The notes beneath the pieces were generated by a model. It saw only the letters and a program-made list of their open reading frames with translations. It ran no database searches and was not told the DNA's origin. Shown piece after piece: positions 9,402 to 18,508 of a DNA stretch of 64,000 bases (position 1 is its first letter; every line of letters starts with the position of its first letter). Origin of the DNA: Acidimicrobiia bacterium (GTDB lineage: Bacteria > Actinomycetota > Acidimicrobiia > IMCC26256 > JAGNEX01); contig JAGNEX010000001.1 of NCBI GenBank assembly GCA_018003035.1, forward strand, positions 31,150 through 95,149, in the 5' to 3' direction. A program made the position numbers and the translations under genes.

Positions 9402-9820
9402 AACGGCGCAGCTTCCGTCCCACTCGGCGTCCGCTGCGGACCTGTAGCGGGGCCGACGATGCGCACGTATCCAGGGCTGTCGCCCGAAGCCCAAGTGCTT
9501 GCAAGGCCGCCGGAGGCGACTTCGTGTGCACCCAATGTTGGGGTTGTTTCAAAAGGCCATTTCCACGCCGCTACCACCACGAAGGACGTTGCGGGTCATG
9601 GTACGATGCCTGTGCTAACTTTTGCTAGCAAGCGCGCCTTTGATTGTGCCCACGATTCCGCACCATGAGCTGCAGCCATACGACTGCGTGGTCAAGGAGC
9701 GGTACCTGTAAGGCGGTCTGACGCCCCGGCGGCCGACCTCCATCGAGCTCTCGATGGTTCCGTGGGTGTGGCCCCGAGTGCGCGGTTGCTGCCGAACTCG
9801 AGTCGAAAAGGAGGGTGGCG
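9402..9820. other. 419-bp intergenic region before pgsA
   Basis: I find no convincing gene. It holds two small dyads: the perfect 10-bp palindrome TTGCTAGCAA at 9622-9631, and a hairpin ccatcgag/ctcgatgg at 9740-9757. Promoter elements for the phospholipid operon are expected here, but no good -35/-10 pair stands out. Confidence 0.5.
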
Positions 9821-10819
9821 ATGCTGGATCGCCGAGCCCGCTCGACCTTGGAAAAGACGCTCAGGCCGATCGGTCAAGCGCTGCACCGAGCCCACATCCG
9901 TCCTAATCACGTCACCGTTGCCGGCGTCGTCGCGTCTGCGTGCGCAGCTATAGCGATCGCCCAGGGCTATTTCGTCCTCGGCGCTGCGCTCGTCGCTGCC
10001 AACGGGCTCCTCGATGTTCTCGATGGCGCCGTTGCGAAGGCGAACAACGCTGCGACGCCACGCGGCGCCTTCTTTGACAGCGTGATGGATCGCATCGCCG
10101 ATGCCGCGGTACTCGGCGGAGTCGGCTGGTACCTCAGCGAAACAGATCCCCGGCTTGGCACTTTGGCCCTTGCTGCGGTCGCGCTGACGATGCTCATCTC
10201 CTATGAGCGAGCACGCGCCGAGAGCCTTGGCTACGACGCTCGCGGCGGCCTCCTTGAACGGGCAGAGCGAACGGTTCTGATGATCGTCATGGTCGCCTTT
10301 GGGTGGTTGGAGGCGATGTTGTGGATCTGGGTTGTGTTGGGCACCATCACGACCGTCCAGCGTTTTGTCGTGGTGTGGCGTCAGGGTGAGACTGCTCCGA
10401 ATCCGGCGCCCTCGCCGCTGCTTCGAAGCAAGGCCTCAAATACCGGAGCCGGCGTCAGCGTGCCTCAAACAGCGTCACTCAGTTCGGACCAGGCGACAGC
10501 CACAAGTGGCTCGGCGCAGGCGGTTTCCAGCGCTGCCTCCGACGTCGAGGAGTCGTCGGACCCGACTGCCGCCAACCGCCTTCGCGGGGTGCGTTCCGCC
10601 GTGCCGGTGGCGCCACCCGTCGGCGTCATGCTGTCGGAAGATCCCGACGACGAAGACTCTGGGTCGACCGTCATCGAGGTCGCAAAGGCTCGCTGGGGTG
10701 CACGCCGTCCCCGGGCTGACCGGTCGGCGCAGACGCGTGCCGCACAGACCCGCGGGGCTGGCAACTGGCGGCAGCGTGCCCAGGCCAGAAAAGACCGCCA
10801 ACGCTCTAGCTCCCAATGA
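9821..10819 (+). CDS. pgsA: CDP-alcohol phosphatidyltransferase, probable phosphatidylinositol-phosphate synthase
   Basis: It probably joins CDP-diacylglycerol to inositol phosphate at the membrane, the first step toward PI and PIMs. The 332-aa protein has the CDP-AP signature at residues 65-90: D65, D68-G69, A72, G82, D86 and D90 with normal spacing. The Arg that usually follows A72 is Lys (K73). Hydrophobic helices fill residues 30-185. About 130 C-terminal residues are hydrophilic, Ser/Ala-rich then Arg-rich, beyond the usual length of about 200-220 aa. AAGGAGG at 9808-9814 fits the ATG at 9821; GTG 9815 is also in frame. Position between the HIT gene and patA matches mycobacterial pgsA1. 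Confidence 0.87.
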   Translation: MLDRRARSTLEKTLRPIGQALHRAHIRPNHVTVAGVVASACAAIAIAQGYFVLGAALVAANGLLDVLDGAVAKANNAATPRGAFFDSVMDRIADAAVLGGVGWYLSETDPRLGTLALAAVALTMLISYERARAESLGYDARGGLLERAERTVLMIVMVAFGWLEAMLWIWVVLGTITTVQRFVVVWRQGETAPNPAPSPLLRSKASNTGAGVSVPQTASLSSDQATATSGSAQAVSSAASDVEESSDPTAANRLRGVRSAVPVAPPVGVMLSEDPDDEDSGSTVIEVAKARWGARRPRADRSAQTRAAQTRGAGNWRQRAQARKDRQRSSSQ

Positions 10820-11796
10820 TCGAGCCGACCTTCAAGAAGGCTCAGTCTGTCCGGCAGCGACTTTCGGACAAGACCACGCTCCTCGGTTACAAAGCTGGTG
10901 GCAAGGTTGCGGCAACCTTGCCCGGTCCGGTTGCTCATTTGGGTGGCCGTCAACTGTCAGGGCTTGCCAGCCGCCTGATGCGAGGGCGGACCGAAACCGT
11001 TTCCCGCCATATGCGCCGAGTTCACGGGCCGCAGTTAACGGGCCCAGCGTTGCGCCGCGTCGTTCGCGAGGTGTTTGACAACTACGCGCGGTACTGGGTC
11101 GAGTCGTTTCGCATCCGCAACGAGACGCCGCAGTCGGTGTTGTCTCGGGTTACCCTCGACGGCTGGGACAATTGGGACGCGGCAACGGGAAGCGGTCGGG
11201 GAGTCATCCTGGCGTTGCCGCACCTTGGCAACTGGGAACTCGCAGGTGCTTGGGTCGCTGCGAACGGTCACCGGATCGTCGCAGTTGCCGAAGCGCTCGA
11301 ACCCCCCGAACTGTTTGAGTGGTTCGTTCAATTTCGGGAAGATCTCGGCATGGAAGTCGTCGGCGTCGGCCCGCAGGCCAAGGATGCCGCCGTCGACGTC
11401 CTGCTCGGGGGCGGGGTTCTGGCGCTCGTCTCGGATCGAGACATCAACGGTGCCGGCGTTCGGGTGAACTTTTTCGGCGAAGACACCACCATTCCCGTCG
11501 GGCCCGCGCTTCTTGCCTTGAAGACCGGGGCAGTGCTGCTCCCGATCGGAACCTTTTATACCGAAGGTGGAGGCGTGCACTGTCTCGTACGTCCGCCGCT
11601 CGACACCGAGTCGACAGGCGACACCCGCGCGGACGTGGCTCGCATTTCTCAGGCATTGGCGCACGAGTTCGAAGCGATCATCCGGATTGCCCCCCAACAG
11701 TGGCATCTGCTGCAACCCAACTGGCCTTCTGACTACAGCGACGAGGAACGCCCTGAACACCTACGATTCGAGGACGACGGGCTCCTTGACGGGTGA
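10816..11796 (+). CDS. patA: Phosphatidylinositol mannoside acyltransferase (LpxL/HtrB fold)
   Basis: It acylates a mannose of PIM1/PIM2 at the inner face of the membrane. The 326-aa product carries the HxxxxE catalytic motif as HLGNWE at residues 136-141, the SDRDINGAGV and FFGEDTTIPVGPA segments of the lysophospholipid-acyltransferase group, and an Arg-rich N-terminal half with no signal peptide. The ATG overlaps the pgsA stop codon by 4 bp (ATGA), so the two are coupled. pimA follows 30 bp downstream. Confidence 0.88.
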   Translation: MIEPTFKKAQSVRQRLSDKTTLLGYKAGGKVAATLPGPVAHLGGRQLSGLASRLMRGRTETVSRHMRRVHGPQLTGPALRRVVREVFDNYARYWVESFRIRNETPQSVLSRVTLDGWDNWDAATGSGRGVILALPHLGNWELAGAWVAANGHRIVAVAEALEPPELFEWFVQFREDLGMEVVGVGPQAKDAAVDVLLGGGVLALVSDRDINGAGVRVNFFGEDTTIPVGPALLALKTGAVLLPIGTFYTEGGGVHCLVRPPLDTESTGDTRADVARISQALAHEFEAIIRIAPQQWHLLQPNWPSDYSDEERPEHLRFEDDGLLDG

Positions 11797-11826
11797 CCCT
11801 GTTCCCAAAATGAAGTCGTTCTCAGC

Positions 11827-12990
11827 ATGAAAATCGCACTCGTCTGCCCATATTCGGTGTCGCGCCCTGGAGGGGTCCAGGGTCAGGTCCTGGGTCTGGC
11901 ACAGGTGCTCGAAGGGCGAGGTCACGAGGTGCTGGTGATCGCCCCTTCCGAAGGGGATCCGCCGTACGACTTTGTCTACTCCGTCGGTGGCAGCGTCGAC
12001 TTGCCCGGGAACGGTTCGGTAGCGCCAATCGCTCCAGACGCTATGGCGATGGGGCGTACGCGGTTTGCCTTGGCGCGCATGCAGCCCGATGTGATGCACC
12101 TGCACGAACCTCTGCAGCCCGGTCCAACCTGGGTGGGGCTCATGTCGAACATCGCGCCAGCCATCGGCACGATTCACGCGTCAGGTCACTCGTTTTATGC
12201 CCGTACCCGGCCGGTTGCACGGGTTGGTATGCGGCGGCTCGCGTTTCGTACCGCCGTTTCAGAAGAGGCGCGGCGCCTCGTCCAGATCGAGATTGGCGGG
12301 GCGTATTACCTGCTCCCCAATGGAGTGGACGTCGACCGTTTCGATCAGGCAGAACCCTGGCCGACGACGAAACCGGTCATCTTGTTCGTCGGTCGGCATG
12401 AACCCCGCAAAGGGTTAGCGGTCATGCTGGACGCCTTCGAGGGTCTCGATCGCGACGCTGAACTGTGGGTCGTGGGCAAAGGGCCGCAGACCGAAGGCCT
12501 GCGTGCGCGCGGCGTGCCGAACGTGGTTTGGCTCGGCGAGATCGACGACGCCGAGTTAGCTCGCCGAATGAAGGCTGCGACGATCTACTGCGCGCCTAGC
12601 CGCTTTGGTGAGTCGTTTGGCGTTGTACTGATTGAGGCGATGGCGGCTCGCACTCCAATCGTGTCCACCGATATCGCTGGTTATCGCGAGGTCGCACGCC
12701 AAGGCAAAGAGGCGATCTTGGTTCCGCCCGATGACGCCGATGCGTTGAGGGACGGACTCCGTGCGGTCCTCGATTCGCCCGAGTTGGCCGCCAAGCTGGT
12801 CGAGGCCGGCTGGGCGAGGGCGAATGAGTTCTCGATGGACAGCCTGGCGCAACAGTACGAAACGCTTTACGAGGCCGCCGCCGCTCAGTGGCAGAACCGC
12901 CGAGATCGTCCGTCTCGAGAGTGGATCCCGATCGACAACCTTTCGTTGGACCCGCGGACCTGGCGGTTTCTCCGGCGCGGCTCGTACTGA
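11827..12990 (+). CDS. pimA: Phosphatidylinositol alpha-mannosyltransferase (GT4)
   Basis: It adds the first mannose from GDP-mannose to phosphatidylinositol on the cytoplasmic side of the membrane. The 387-aa GT-B protein starts with the acceptor-side loop PYSVSRPGGVQ, has the linker LPNGVDVDRF and the donor-site region FVGRHEPRKG, and the GT4 nucleotide-sugar motif ESFGVVLIEAMA. It directly follows patA, matching the order in mycobacteria. A NUDIX gene that follows pimA in mycobacteria is absent here; an unrelated NUDIX gene lies at 37.4 kb. Confidence 0.9.
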   Translation: MKIALVCPYSVSRPGGVQGQVLGLAQVLEGRGHEVLVIAPSEGDPPYDFVYSVGGSVDLPGNGSVAPIAPDAMAMGRTRFALARMQPDVMHLHEPLQPGPTWVGLMSNIAPAIGTIHASGHSFYARTRPVARVGMRRLAFRTAVSEEARRLVQIEIGGAYYLLPNGVDVDRFDQAEPWPTTKPVILFVGRHEPRKGLAVMLDAFEGLDRDAELWVVGKGPQTEGLRARGVPNVVWLGEIDDAELARRMKAATIYCAPSRFGESFGVVLIEAMAARTPIVSTDIAGYREVARQGKEAILVPPDDADALRDGLRAVLDSPELAAKLVEAGWARANEFSMDSLAQQYETLYEAAAAQWQNRRDRPSREWIPIDNLSLDPRTWRFLRRGSY

Positions 12991-13185
12991 TCGCTCGCCA
13001 GAGCTTCAGCAACGTATGCGAGTGCCTTACTTGGACACGCCTGCGCCGAGCTAAGTCGACGTCGGTGGCTCCTCGAACTGCCCGGTCTCGATAACCTGTT
13101 GAGGTTTCTCGTCGTAGCGCCGCCTGTAAGGTCGGCGTACTTGAGTTGCGGTCTGGGACCTCCAGGCAAAAAAGATCGGTCTGTA

Positions 13186-13740
13186 ATGAAATTTGTCGTC
13201 GGGCTCCTGGTCGTCGTTGCGATCGTCGGCGTCTTGGCCATGGTGTTGTACAACCGCCTTGTAAAACTCCGTAATCGTTGTGACAGCGGATGGTCGGCCA
13301 TCGACGTTCAGCTCCGTCGCCGCTACGACCTGATCCCCAACCTGGTCGAAACCGTCAAGGGGTATGCCAAACACGAGCAAGGCACGCTGACAGCGGTGAT
13401 CCAAGCGCGCCAAGCCGGTCTCGACGCCAACTCGGTCGCCGAACAGGGCAAAGCCGAGAACATGTTGACCGGAGCGTTGAATAAGCTCTTTGCTCTGTCT
13501 GAGGCGTATCCCGACCTGAAGGCAGACGCGAACTTCCGGGCGCTCCAGGAAGAAATCACTTCCACCGAAGATAAGGTCGCTTACGCACGGCAGTATTACA
13601 ACTCTGCAGTGCTGGCCTACCGCAACGCACTCGAAACGGTGCCGACCAACGTCGTTGCCAACATGTTCGGGTTCAAACCGCGGGACTTCTTTGAGATCAC
13701 AGAGCCTGAGGCACGCGGTCCGGTCCAGGTTTCGTTTTAG
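13186..13740 (+). CDS. lemA: LemA family membrane protein
   Basis: The 184-aa protein has one N-terminal transmembrane helix (residues 1-25) and a helical-bundle domain with family marks RCDSGWSAIDVQLRRRYDLIPNLV and EQ/AEN-rich helices. LemA proteins are widespread and often sit beside HtpX or TPM-domain genes; their molecular role is unsettled. The ATG at 13186 places the membrane helix at the N-terminus; the frame opens earlier, at 13099, but those residues are not LemA-like. htpX follows after 96 bp. Confidence 0.85.
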   Translation: MKFVVGLLVVVAIVGVLAMVLYNRLVKLRNRCDSGWSAIDVQLRRRYDLIPNLVETVKGYAKHEQGTLTAVIQARQAGLDANSVAEQGKAENMLTGALNKLFALSEAYPDLKADANFRALQEEITSTEDKVAYARQYYNSAVLAYRNALETVPTNVVANMFGFKPRDFFEITEPEARGPVQVSF

Positions 13741-13836
13741 GGCATTCGCATGCGCGAATGGTGCGGCCGACGGTTCGCAGGGGGCTTGGCGTTTCCTGGA
13801 CGGACCCTGGTCTGCGGTTGAGTAGTAGAGGTAAGG

Positions 13837-14745
13837 GTGCATTACGACTTAGTCAGTCAGAACCGGCGGCGCGCCATCTTGTTGATGGTGCTCTTCGCTG
13901 GGTTGGTGCTGCTGGTGAGCTGGGCGATTGCTCAGCTCAGCGGTCTAAACGGACTTTCGTTCGTCGCGATTGGAGCGATCATCGCCATGTGTGTGGTGGC
14001 GGTGTCGTACTGGTACTCCGACCGTCTCGTCATGTCGGTGAGCCATGCGCGCATCGCCGAGCGGTCCGAGTTTCAGCGCTATCACAACCTCGTTGAGGGA
14101 TTGTGCCTCGCCGCTGGTATGCCCAAACCGACGTTGTATGTCGTGGAAGATCCTGCGCCGAACGCCTTCGCTACAGGTAGAAACCCCAAGAACGCATCGA
14201 TCGCGGTGACGACCGGACTGCTCGAACAGATGGAACGCGTCGAACTTGAGGCCGTTCTGGCCCACGAATTGAGCCACATCAAGCACTACGACACTCTGGT
14301 GAGTACCAGCGTGGTCCTGCTGACATCGCTGCTGGTGCTCGTCAGCGACGTCACGCTACGCGCCGGTCAGTGGGGTGGAATTCGGCACCGTAACGACCAG
14401 AATCCGTCAAGAGGGCCGCAACAGGGATTTGCTGTGATCGGTGCGGTGCTGTTGATCCTCGCCCCGATAGCGGCTCGGCTGCTCCAGTTCTCACTCAGTC
14501 GGCGGCGCGAATACATGGCTGACGCGGGAGCGATCGAGATGACTCGCTATCCCCCGGGCCTCATCCGAGCGCTTAAACAGCTCGAAGACGACAAATCGGT
14601 CGTTCATTCGGGGGCGCGCTCAACGTCACACCTGTGGATCGAGTCGCCGGTGCCGCGAAATTCCGGCCGGACTGCTGGCCTCAACCGCCTTTTTGACACC
14701 CATCCGCCCCTCGAGGAGCGGATCGCGGTCCTCGAACGGCTTTGA
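13837..14745 (+). CDS. htpX: M48-family membrane zinc metalloprotease, HtpX-like
   Basis: A membrane-quality-control endopeptidase. The 302-aa product has two N-terminal transmembrane helices (about residues 13-33 and 40-60), the zinc motif HELSH at residues 143-147, further hydrophobic helices near 155-170 and 195-215, and the third-ligand helix SRRREYMADAGA with Glu near residue 225. The last part reads FDTHPPLEERIAVLERL, typical of HtpX. GTG start at 13837 with GAGGTAAGG just upstream. The lemA-htpX pairing is a known arrangement. Confidence 0.9.
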   Translation: MHYDLVSQNRRRAILLMVLFAGLVLLVSWAIAQLSGLNGLSFVAIGAIIAMCVVAVSYWYSDRLVMSVSHARIAERSEFQRYHNLVEGLCLAAGMPKPTLYVVEDPAPNAFATGRNPKNASIAVTTGLLEQMERVELEAVLAHELSHIKHYDTLVSTSVVLLTSLLVLVSDVTLRAGQWGGIRHRNDQNPSRGPQQGFAVIGAVLLILAPIAARLLQFSLSRRREYMADAGAIEMTRYPPGLIRALKQLEDDKSVVHSGARSTSHLWIESPVPRNSGRTAGLNRLFDTHPPLEERIAVLERL

Positions 14746-14773
14746 CGGCTTCACAACGATCGGGCAGTTGCTA

Positions 14774-16327
14774 ATGCCTCGTTGGCTGAGGCGCGCCGGT
14801 GCACCCCTGGCTTTGGCCGCGATTCTTGTCCTTGCCCTCGTGCAGGTGAACTCGGCTCGCAAGGCGGCCGCTGCGACTAAAGAGCTGTCGGCCCCGCTGG
14901 CACGGTCGCTGTTCGCCCCCGAAACCGACGGTGCGGTCGCCTCTTTGACCGGAGAAGTGGTCGATCGGCGCTCGGCCGCTGGTCTGCGCGGCGCCTATGC
15001 GGTGCGACTGTCGAACGCCTCGGTGGCCCAGCGCTTCTTGACCGGCGTCGATGAAGCCGACGTCGTCTTTGAAGAGCCGACCGATGATGGCTTTTCGAGC
15101 CTGCTCGCCATCTTTCACCAATCGGTTCCAGAAAACGTCGGTCCGCTCGCAGAGGCATTGCCTTCCGACGATGAACTCGGTGGGTTCGTGCCGATGCGAG
15201 AGGTTGCATCCGGGATGGATAGCGCCTTTCAGGAGCAGTTTTCGGCTGATTCGGTGCCGCTGGTGTTGCCCTCCAGCAAGCTTGGGAGCCTGGCGATCTC
15301 ACGGTCTGAAACGATCGAGGCACCTTTTGAGTACTCGGTAAATCTCGACGCGCTACAGCGCGAAGTTGGCCCTGAAGAGCCCCCGACCGCGCCGTGGCTG
15401 TTCTTGGACGCCGATGAGACCCCCGCCGGAGATGCCACGTCTCAGATCGAAGTGCAGGTCGGTGAGAAACTGCCGGTCGTCTGGCAGTGGGACGAGAACG
15501 AAGACCGCTGGATGCGCACGGTCGGTGCATCGGGCCAGGCTCAGCGCGTGTCGGGTGGCGTTCAGCTTTCCGCGGCAAACGTACTGATCATGGACGTGAA
15601 GGCGGCCAGCATGGACTGCCCACCTGACTCCGAGATCTTCGAACTGATCCTGGAAGGCGGACAGCTTCAGATCGCCTCCGGGGGAAAGATTAGAACTGGG
15701 CGCTGGAGCTTCGATCCCGAAACCCGCCGCCTGAACCTTTCAGACGTTGGCGGAGGACCGCTCTTGCTGCGCCGGGGTTCGACATGGATCCATCTCCGGG
15801 TGACCGGGCGTGTCAGTGTCTTACCGCCGCTGCCGACGACGACCGTCGGTCCAGTGCCGCCACCAACCCCGCCGCCGACACCGCCACCTACTCCTGCGCC
15901 GACGCCCGCCCCAACGGCGCCGCCGGTCCCCGTGACGCCGGCACCTGCACCGGTCCCCCCGGTGCCTGAAACCCCGGCACCCGCGCCGACGCCAGCACCC
16001 GTTCCAGCCCCGGTTCCGGCGCCCGCAGCGTTTTCAGAGTCGGGTAGCGCCGCTCCTGTGGTCCGGTTCGCCTCGATAGTCGACCTGGCTCCGCGGAACT
16101 CACAAACGTTGGTCCTCGAGGTTCTCTCTCGGGCTGTCGCGGGCCCGTTCAGCGGGCAAGTTCCCGTCGATCCCAACCAGCCCCCTGTTGACCCGAACGC
16201 ACCTCCCGTGGACCCGGCAGTGACCGCTCCGACCCCTCCGCCGACCACCACCACCTTGCCGCCGCCGACCCGGCCTCCCGAGTTACTGGTGCCGTGCGAG
16301 GACGCGTACCTCCTCGATCGGCCCTAG
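14774..16327 (+). CDS. Exported DUF3048-like protein with long Pro-rich tail
   Basis: A 517-aa protein related to the YerB/DUF3048 family (function unknown, extracytoplasmic). The N-terminus has a signal anchor (residues 10-27) without a lipobox. The marks FLTGVDEADVVFEEPTDDGF and SGGVQLSAANVLIMDV align with the next gene's [18 protein letters not shown] and [16 protein letters not shown], so the two are tandem paralogues. After about residue 350 a Pro/Ala/Thr-rich region of some 80 residues follows, then a short globular part and a second Pro/Thr stretch. The frame opens earlier, at 14693, but that would overlap htpX; ATG 14774 is 29 bp after it. Confidence 0.7.
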   Translation: MPRWLRRAGAPLALAAILVLALVQVNSARKAAAATKELSAPLARSLFAPETDGAVASLTGEVVDRRSAAGLRGAYAVRLSNASVAQRFLTGVDEADVVFEEPTDDGFSSLLAIFHQSVPENVGPLAEALPSDDELGGFVPMREVASGMDSAFQEQFSADSVPLVLPSSKLGSLAISRSETIEAPFEYSVNLDALQREVGPEEPPTAPWLFLDADETPAGDATSQIEVQVGEKLPVVWQWDENEDRWMRTVGASGQAQRVSGGVQLSAANVLIMDVKAASMDCPPDSEIFELILEGGQLQIASGGKIRTGRWSFDPETRRLNLSDVGGGPLLLRRGSTWIHLRVTGRVSVLPPLPTTTVGPVPPPTPPPTPPPTPAPTPAPTAPPVPVTPAPAPVPPVPETPAPAPTPAPVPAPVPAPAAFSESGSAAPVVRFASIVDLAPRNSQTLVLEVLSRAVAGPFSGQVPVDPNQPPVDPNAPPVDPAVTAPTPPPTTTTLPPPTRPPELLVPCEDAYLLDRP

Positions 16328-16352
16328 TTCTGACGGCCCAGCGTGTTTGGAC

Positions 16353-16373
16353 AAAAAAGCCCCTTCGGTGGGG
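16353..16373 (-). terminator. Terminator-like hairpin read on the minus strand
   Basis: Read on the minus strand, CCCC-ACCGAA-GGGG is followed by C and six T residues, a short intrinsic-terminator pattern. No minus-strand gene ends here; both flanking genes are on the plus strand. On the plus strand the A-run precedes the stem, so it would not terminate the DUF3048 transcript in the usual way. The stem is only 4 GC pairs. Confidence 0.35.
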
Positions 16374-16416
16374 AACCCGGATAGCGCGATATCTACGCTT
16401 GCCCGTCGTGAATTCA

Positions 16417-17592
16417 ATGCAGCTTCCTCAGGCAGTTTCCAGCCAACGCCGACGTGCGACGAAGGCCTTCGCAGTCCTCTCATTAAGTGGCGTACTCGCC
16501 TTGACCGCTTGCGGTGGTGGGGACTCTTCAGAAGACCTTTCCAAAAGCACCAGTACAATCGCCGGTGCAGGAGTCACGACGGTCCCGCCTGGCCAACAAG
16601 TGGTGACGCCAACTACCACCGTGCGTGCTGATGGTCTGTCTGGCGATGTCGACCCGTCCTCGATCACCGCCGACGTCGATAGCCAGGGCGCCAACGGTGG
16701 AAGTGTCAAGGCGGCAGGCCAGGGGACGCTCACCGGAGGACGTGCCAACGGCCTGCCGGCTGTGACGATCAAGGTTCCCAACGACAAGTCGGCGCGTGGG
16801 GTCCTGACCGGCCTCGAAGACGCCGACCTCATCTTTGAAGAACTCGTCGAAGGTGGCGTCACCCGGTTCGCTGCGGTGTTCAATTCGACATTGCCCGACC
16901 ACGTGCAGCCGGTTCGTTCGGTCCGGGGACCAGACCCCGACTTGGCGCTGTCAGTTGGCGGCGTTTTCGCATATTCGGGCGGGGCAGGTCCGTTTGTGGA
17001 GCGCATCAACTCGGTTCCGATCGTCGCCGTCGACGAATCGAGCGGAGGGTCCGCGCTCTACCGCGTCGCCGGGAAGGCTCCGTACAACCTGGCGGCGAGC
17101 GCCGAAGCTCTCGCCGGGATGAGCGATGAGGCCGCGCGTTCACCTTTCCGGTTCTCAAGCGCAGCGCTGAAAGGTGGCGAAGTCGCAAATAACGTGAGCG
17201 TCAAGGTGTCAAACGCGCAGACCAGCAACTTCCGCTATGACGCAGCGGCGGGGGCCTACCGCCGCTACAACGGCAGCACCCCGGAGGTCTCGGGTGGCGT
17301 TCAGTTGGCGTTTGAGAACGTGGTCGTGATCGGCGTTGCAACAGGGCCGACCGGGGTGATCGACACCGCAGGCTCTGAGTCGCCCCAGTCCTACACGGTG
17401 GGATCGGGTACGGCATGGCTGTTCCGCGACGGCAAAGTGTTTGTCGGCCGTTGGTCCCGGGCGCATGAAACGGCGCCGTGGGAGATCATCGCCGATGATG
17501 GCAGCGCCTACACATTGACGCCCGGCCGATCCAACGTGGTCTTGTTGCCAGTGTCTGGCATCTATGCCGGTGGCAAGATCGGTTGGAACTAG
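16417..17592 (+). CDS. DUF3048 family lipoprotein (YerB-like)
   Basis: A 391-aa secreted lipoprotein. The signal peptide ends in the lipobox LTAC followed by GGGDSSED, then a Thr-rich spacer. The DUF3048 N-terminal domain starts at [16 protein letters not shown] and has the family pattern [23 protein letters not shown] and [14 protein letters not shown]; the C-terminal domain includes [13 protein letters not shown] and [12 protein letters not shown]. The function of the family is not known. GTG 16408 is an alternative start. It follows a more diverged paralogue by 89 bp and precedes pdxS by 29 bp. Confidence 0.82.
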   Translation: MQLPQAVSSQRRRATKAFAVLSLSGVLALTACGGGDSSEDLSKSTSTIAGAGVTTVPPGQQVVTPTTTVRADGLSGDVDPSSITADVDSQGANGGSVKAAGQGTLTGGRANGLPAVTIKVPNDKSARGVLTGLEDADLIFEELVEGGVTRFAAVFNSTLPDHVQPVRSVRGPDPDLALSVGGVFAYSGGAGPFVERINSVPIVAVDESSGGSALYRVAGKAPYNLAASAEALAGMSDEAARSPFRFSSAALKGGEVANNVSVKVSNAQTSNFRYDAAAGAYRRYNGSTPEVSGGVQLAFENVVVIGVATGPTGVIDTAGSESPQSYTVGSGTAWLFRDGKVFVGRWSRAHETAPWEIIADDGSAYTLTPGRSNVVLLPVSGIYAGGKIGWN

Positions 17593-17621
17593 GCGCGTTG
17601 GCGAATCTCGGAGGTTTAACC

Positions 17622-18506
17622 GTGTCGGATGCAGTGACGGGTACAACACGTGTCAAGCGCGGTCTCGCAGAGATGCTGCGCGGCGGCGTCATCATGGACG
17701 TTGTCACACCAGACCAGGCGCGTATCGCTGAAGACGCTGGTGCCGTCGCCGTTATGGCGCTCGAACGTGTCCCTGCTGATATTCGACGCGATGGTGGCGT
17801 CGCTCGCATGAGCGATCCAGCGATGATCGAGGGCATTCAAGCGGCGGTAACCATCCCGGTCATGGCGAAATGTCGTATCGGCCATTTCGCCGAGGCCCAG
17901 CTGTTGGCGGCGCTCAATGTCGACTTCATCGACGAATCAGAGGTGTTGACCCCCGCGGACGAAGCTCACCACGTGGATAAGTTCGCATTTGAAACTCCGT
18001 TCGTGTGCGGCGCGACGAACCTCGGCGAAGCGCTTCGTCGGATCGGCGAGGGTGCCTGCATGATCCGCTCCAAAGGTGAAGCCGGCACCGGCAACATCGT
18101 CGAAGCGGTCCGACACCTTCGCTCGATCACGTCCTCGATCCGCGAACTTGCTTCTGCTAGCCCGCAAGAGTGCTACCAACTCGCCAAGACACATGCAGCC
18201 CCCCTCGACCTGGTTCAAGAAGTCGCTCAGACCGGCAAGTTGCCGGTGCCGATGTTTTGCGCCGGCGGCATTGCGACACCCGCCGATGCATCCTTGGTGA
18301 TGCAACTGGGCGCAGAAGCGGTCTTTGTCGGGAGCGGGATCTTTAAATCCGAACAGCCTTCGACGATGGCTGCAGCGATCGTCGAAGCGACAGCGCACTA
18401 CACCGATCCCGATGTGCTGGTGAGGGTGTCGCGTGGTCTTGGGGAGGCGATGCGCGGAGACGAGATCGGCGGACTCGACGTGACCTTTGCCGAGCGCGGT
18501 TGGTAG
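17622..18506 (+). CDS. pdxS: Pyridoxal 5'-phosphate synthase lyase subunit PdxS
   Basis: It builds PLP from ribose 5-phosphate, glyceraldehyde 3-phosphate and ammonia, the latter from PdxT. The 294-aa TIM barrel shows the family sequences [24 protein letters not shown] and [11 protein letters not shown] (Lys contacting the pentulose) and the second active-site Lys in [15 protein letters not shown] 17622 follows GGAGGT (17610-17615). pdxT begins 3 bp after its stop. Confidence 0.96.
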   Translation: MSDAVTGTTRVKRGLAEMLRGGVIMDVVTPDQARIAEDAGAVAVMALERVPADIRRDGGVARMSDPAMIEGIQAAVTIPVMAKCRIGHFAEAQLLAALNVDFIDESEVLTPADEAHHVDKFAFETPFVCGATNLGEALRRIGEGACMIRSKGEAGTGNIVEAVRHLRSITSSIRELASASPQECYQLAKTHAAPLDLVQEVAQTGKLPVPMFCAGGIATPADASLVMQLGAEAVFVGSGIFKSEQPSTMAAAIVEATAHYTDPDVLVRVSRGLGEAMRGDEIGGLDVTFAERGW

Positions 18507-18508
18507 TC

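Noticed and set aside
15840-16030. Pro-codon repeats as a CRISPR or satellite array
   Set aside because: These are codon-level repeats for the Pro/Ala/Thr tail of the DUF3048-like protein and keep the reading frame.
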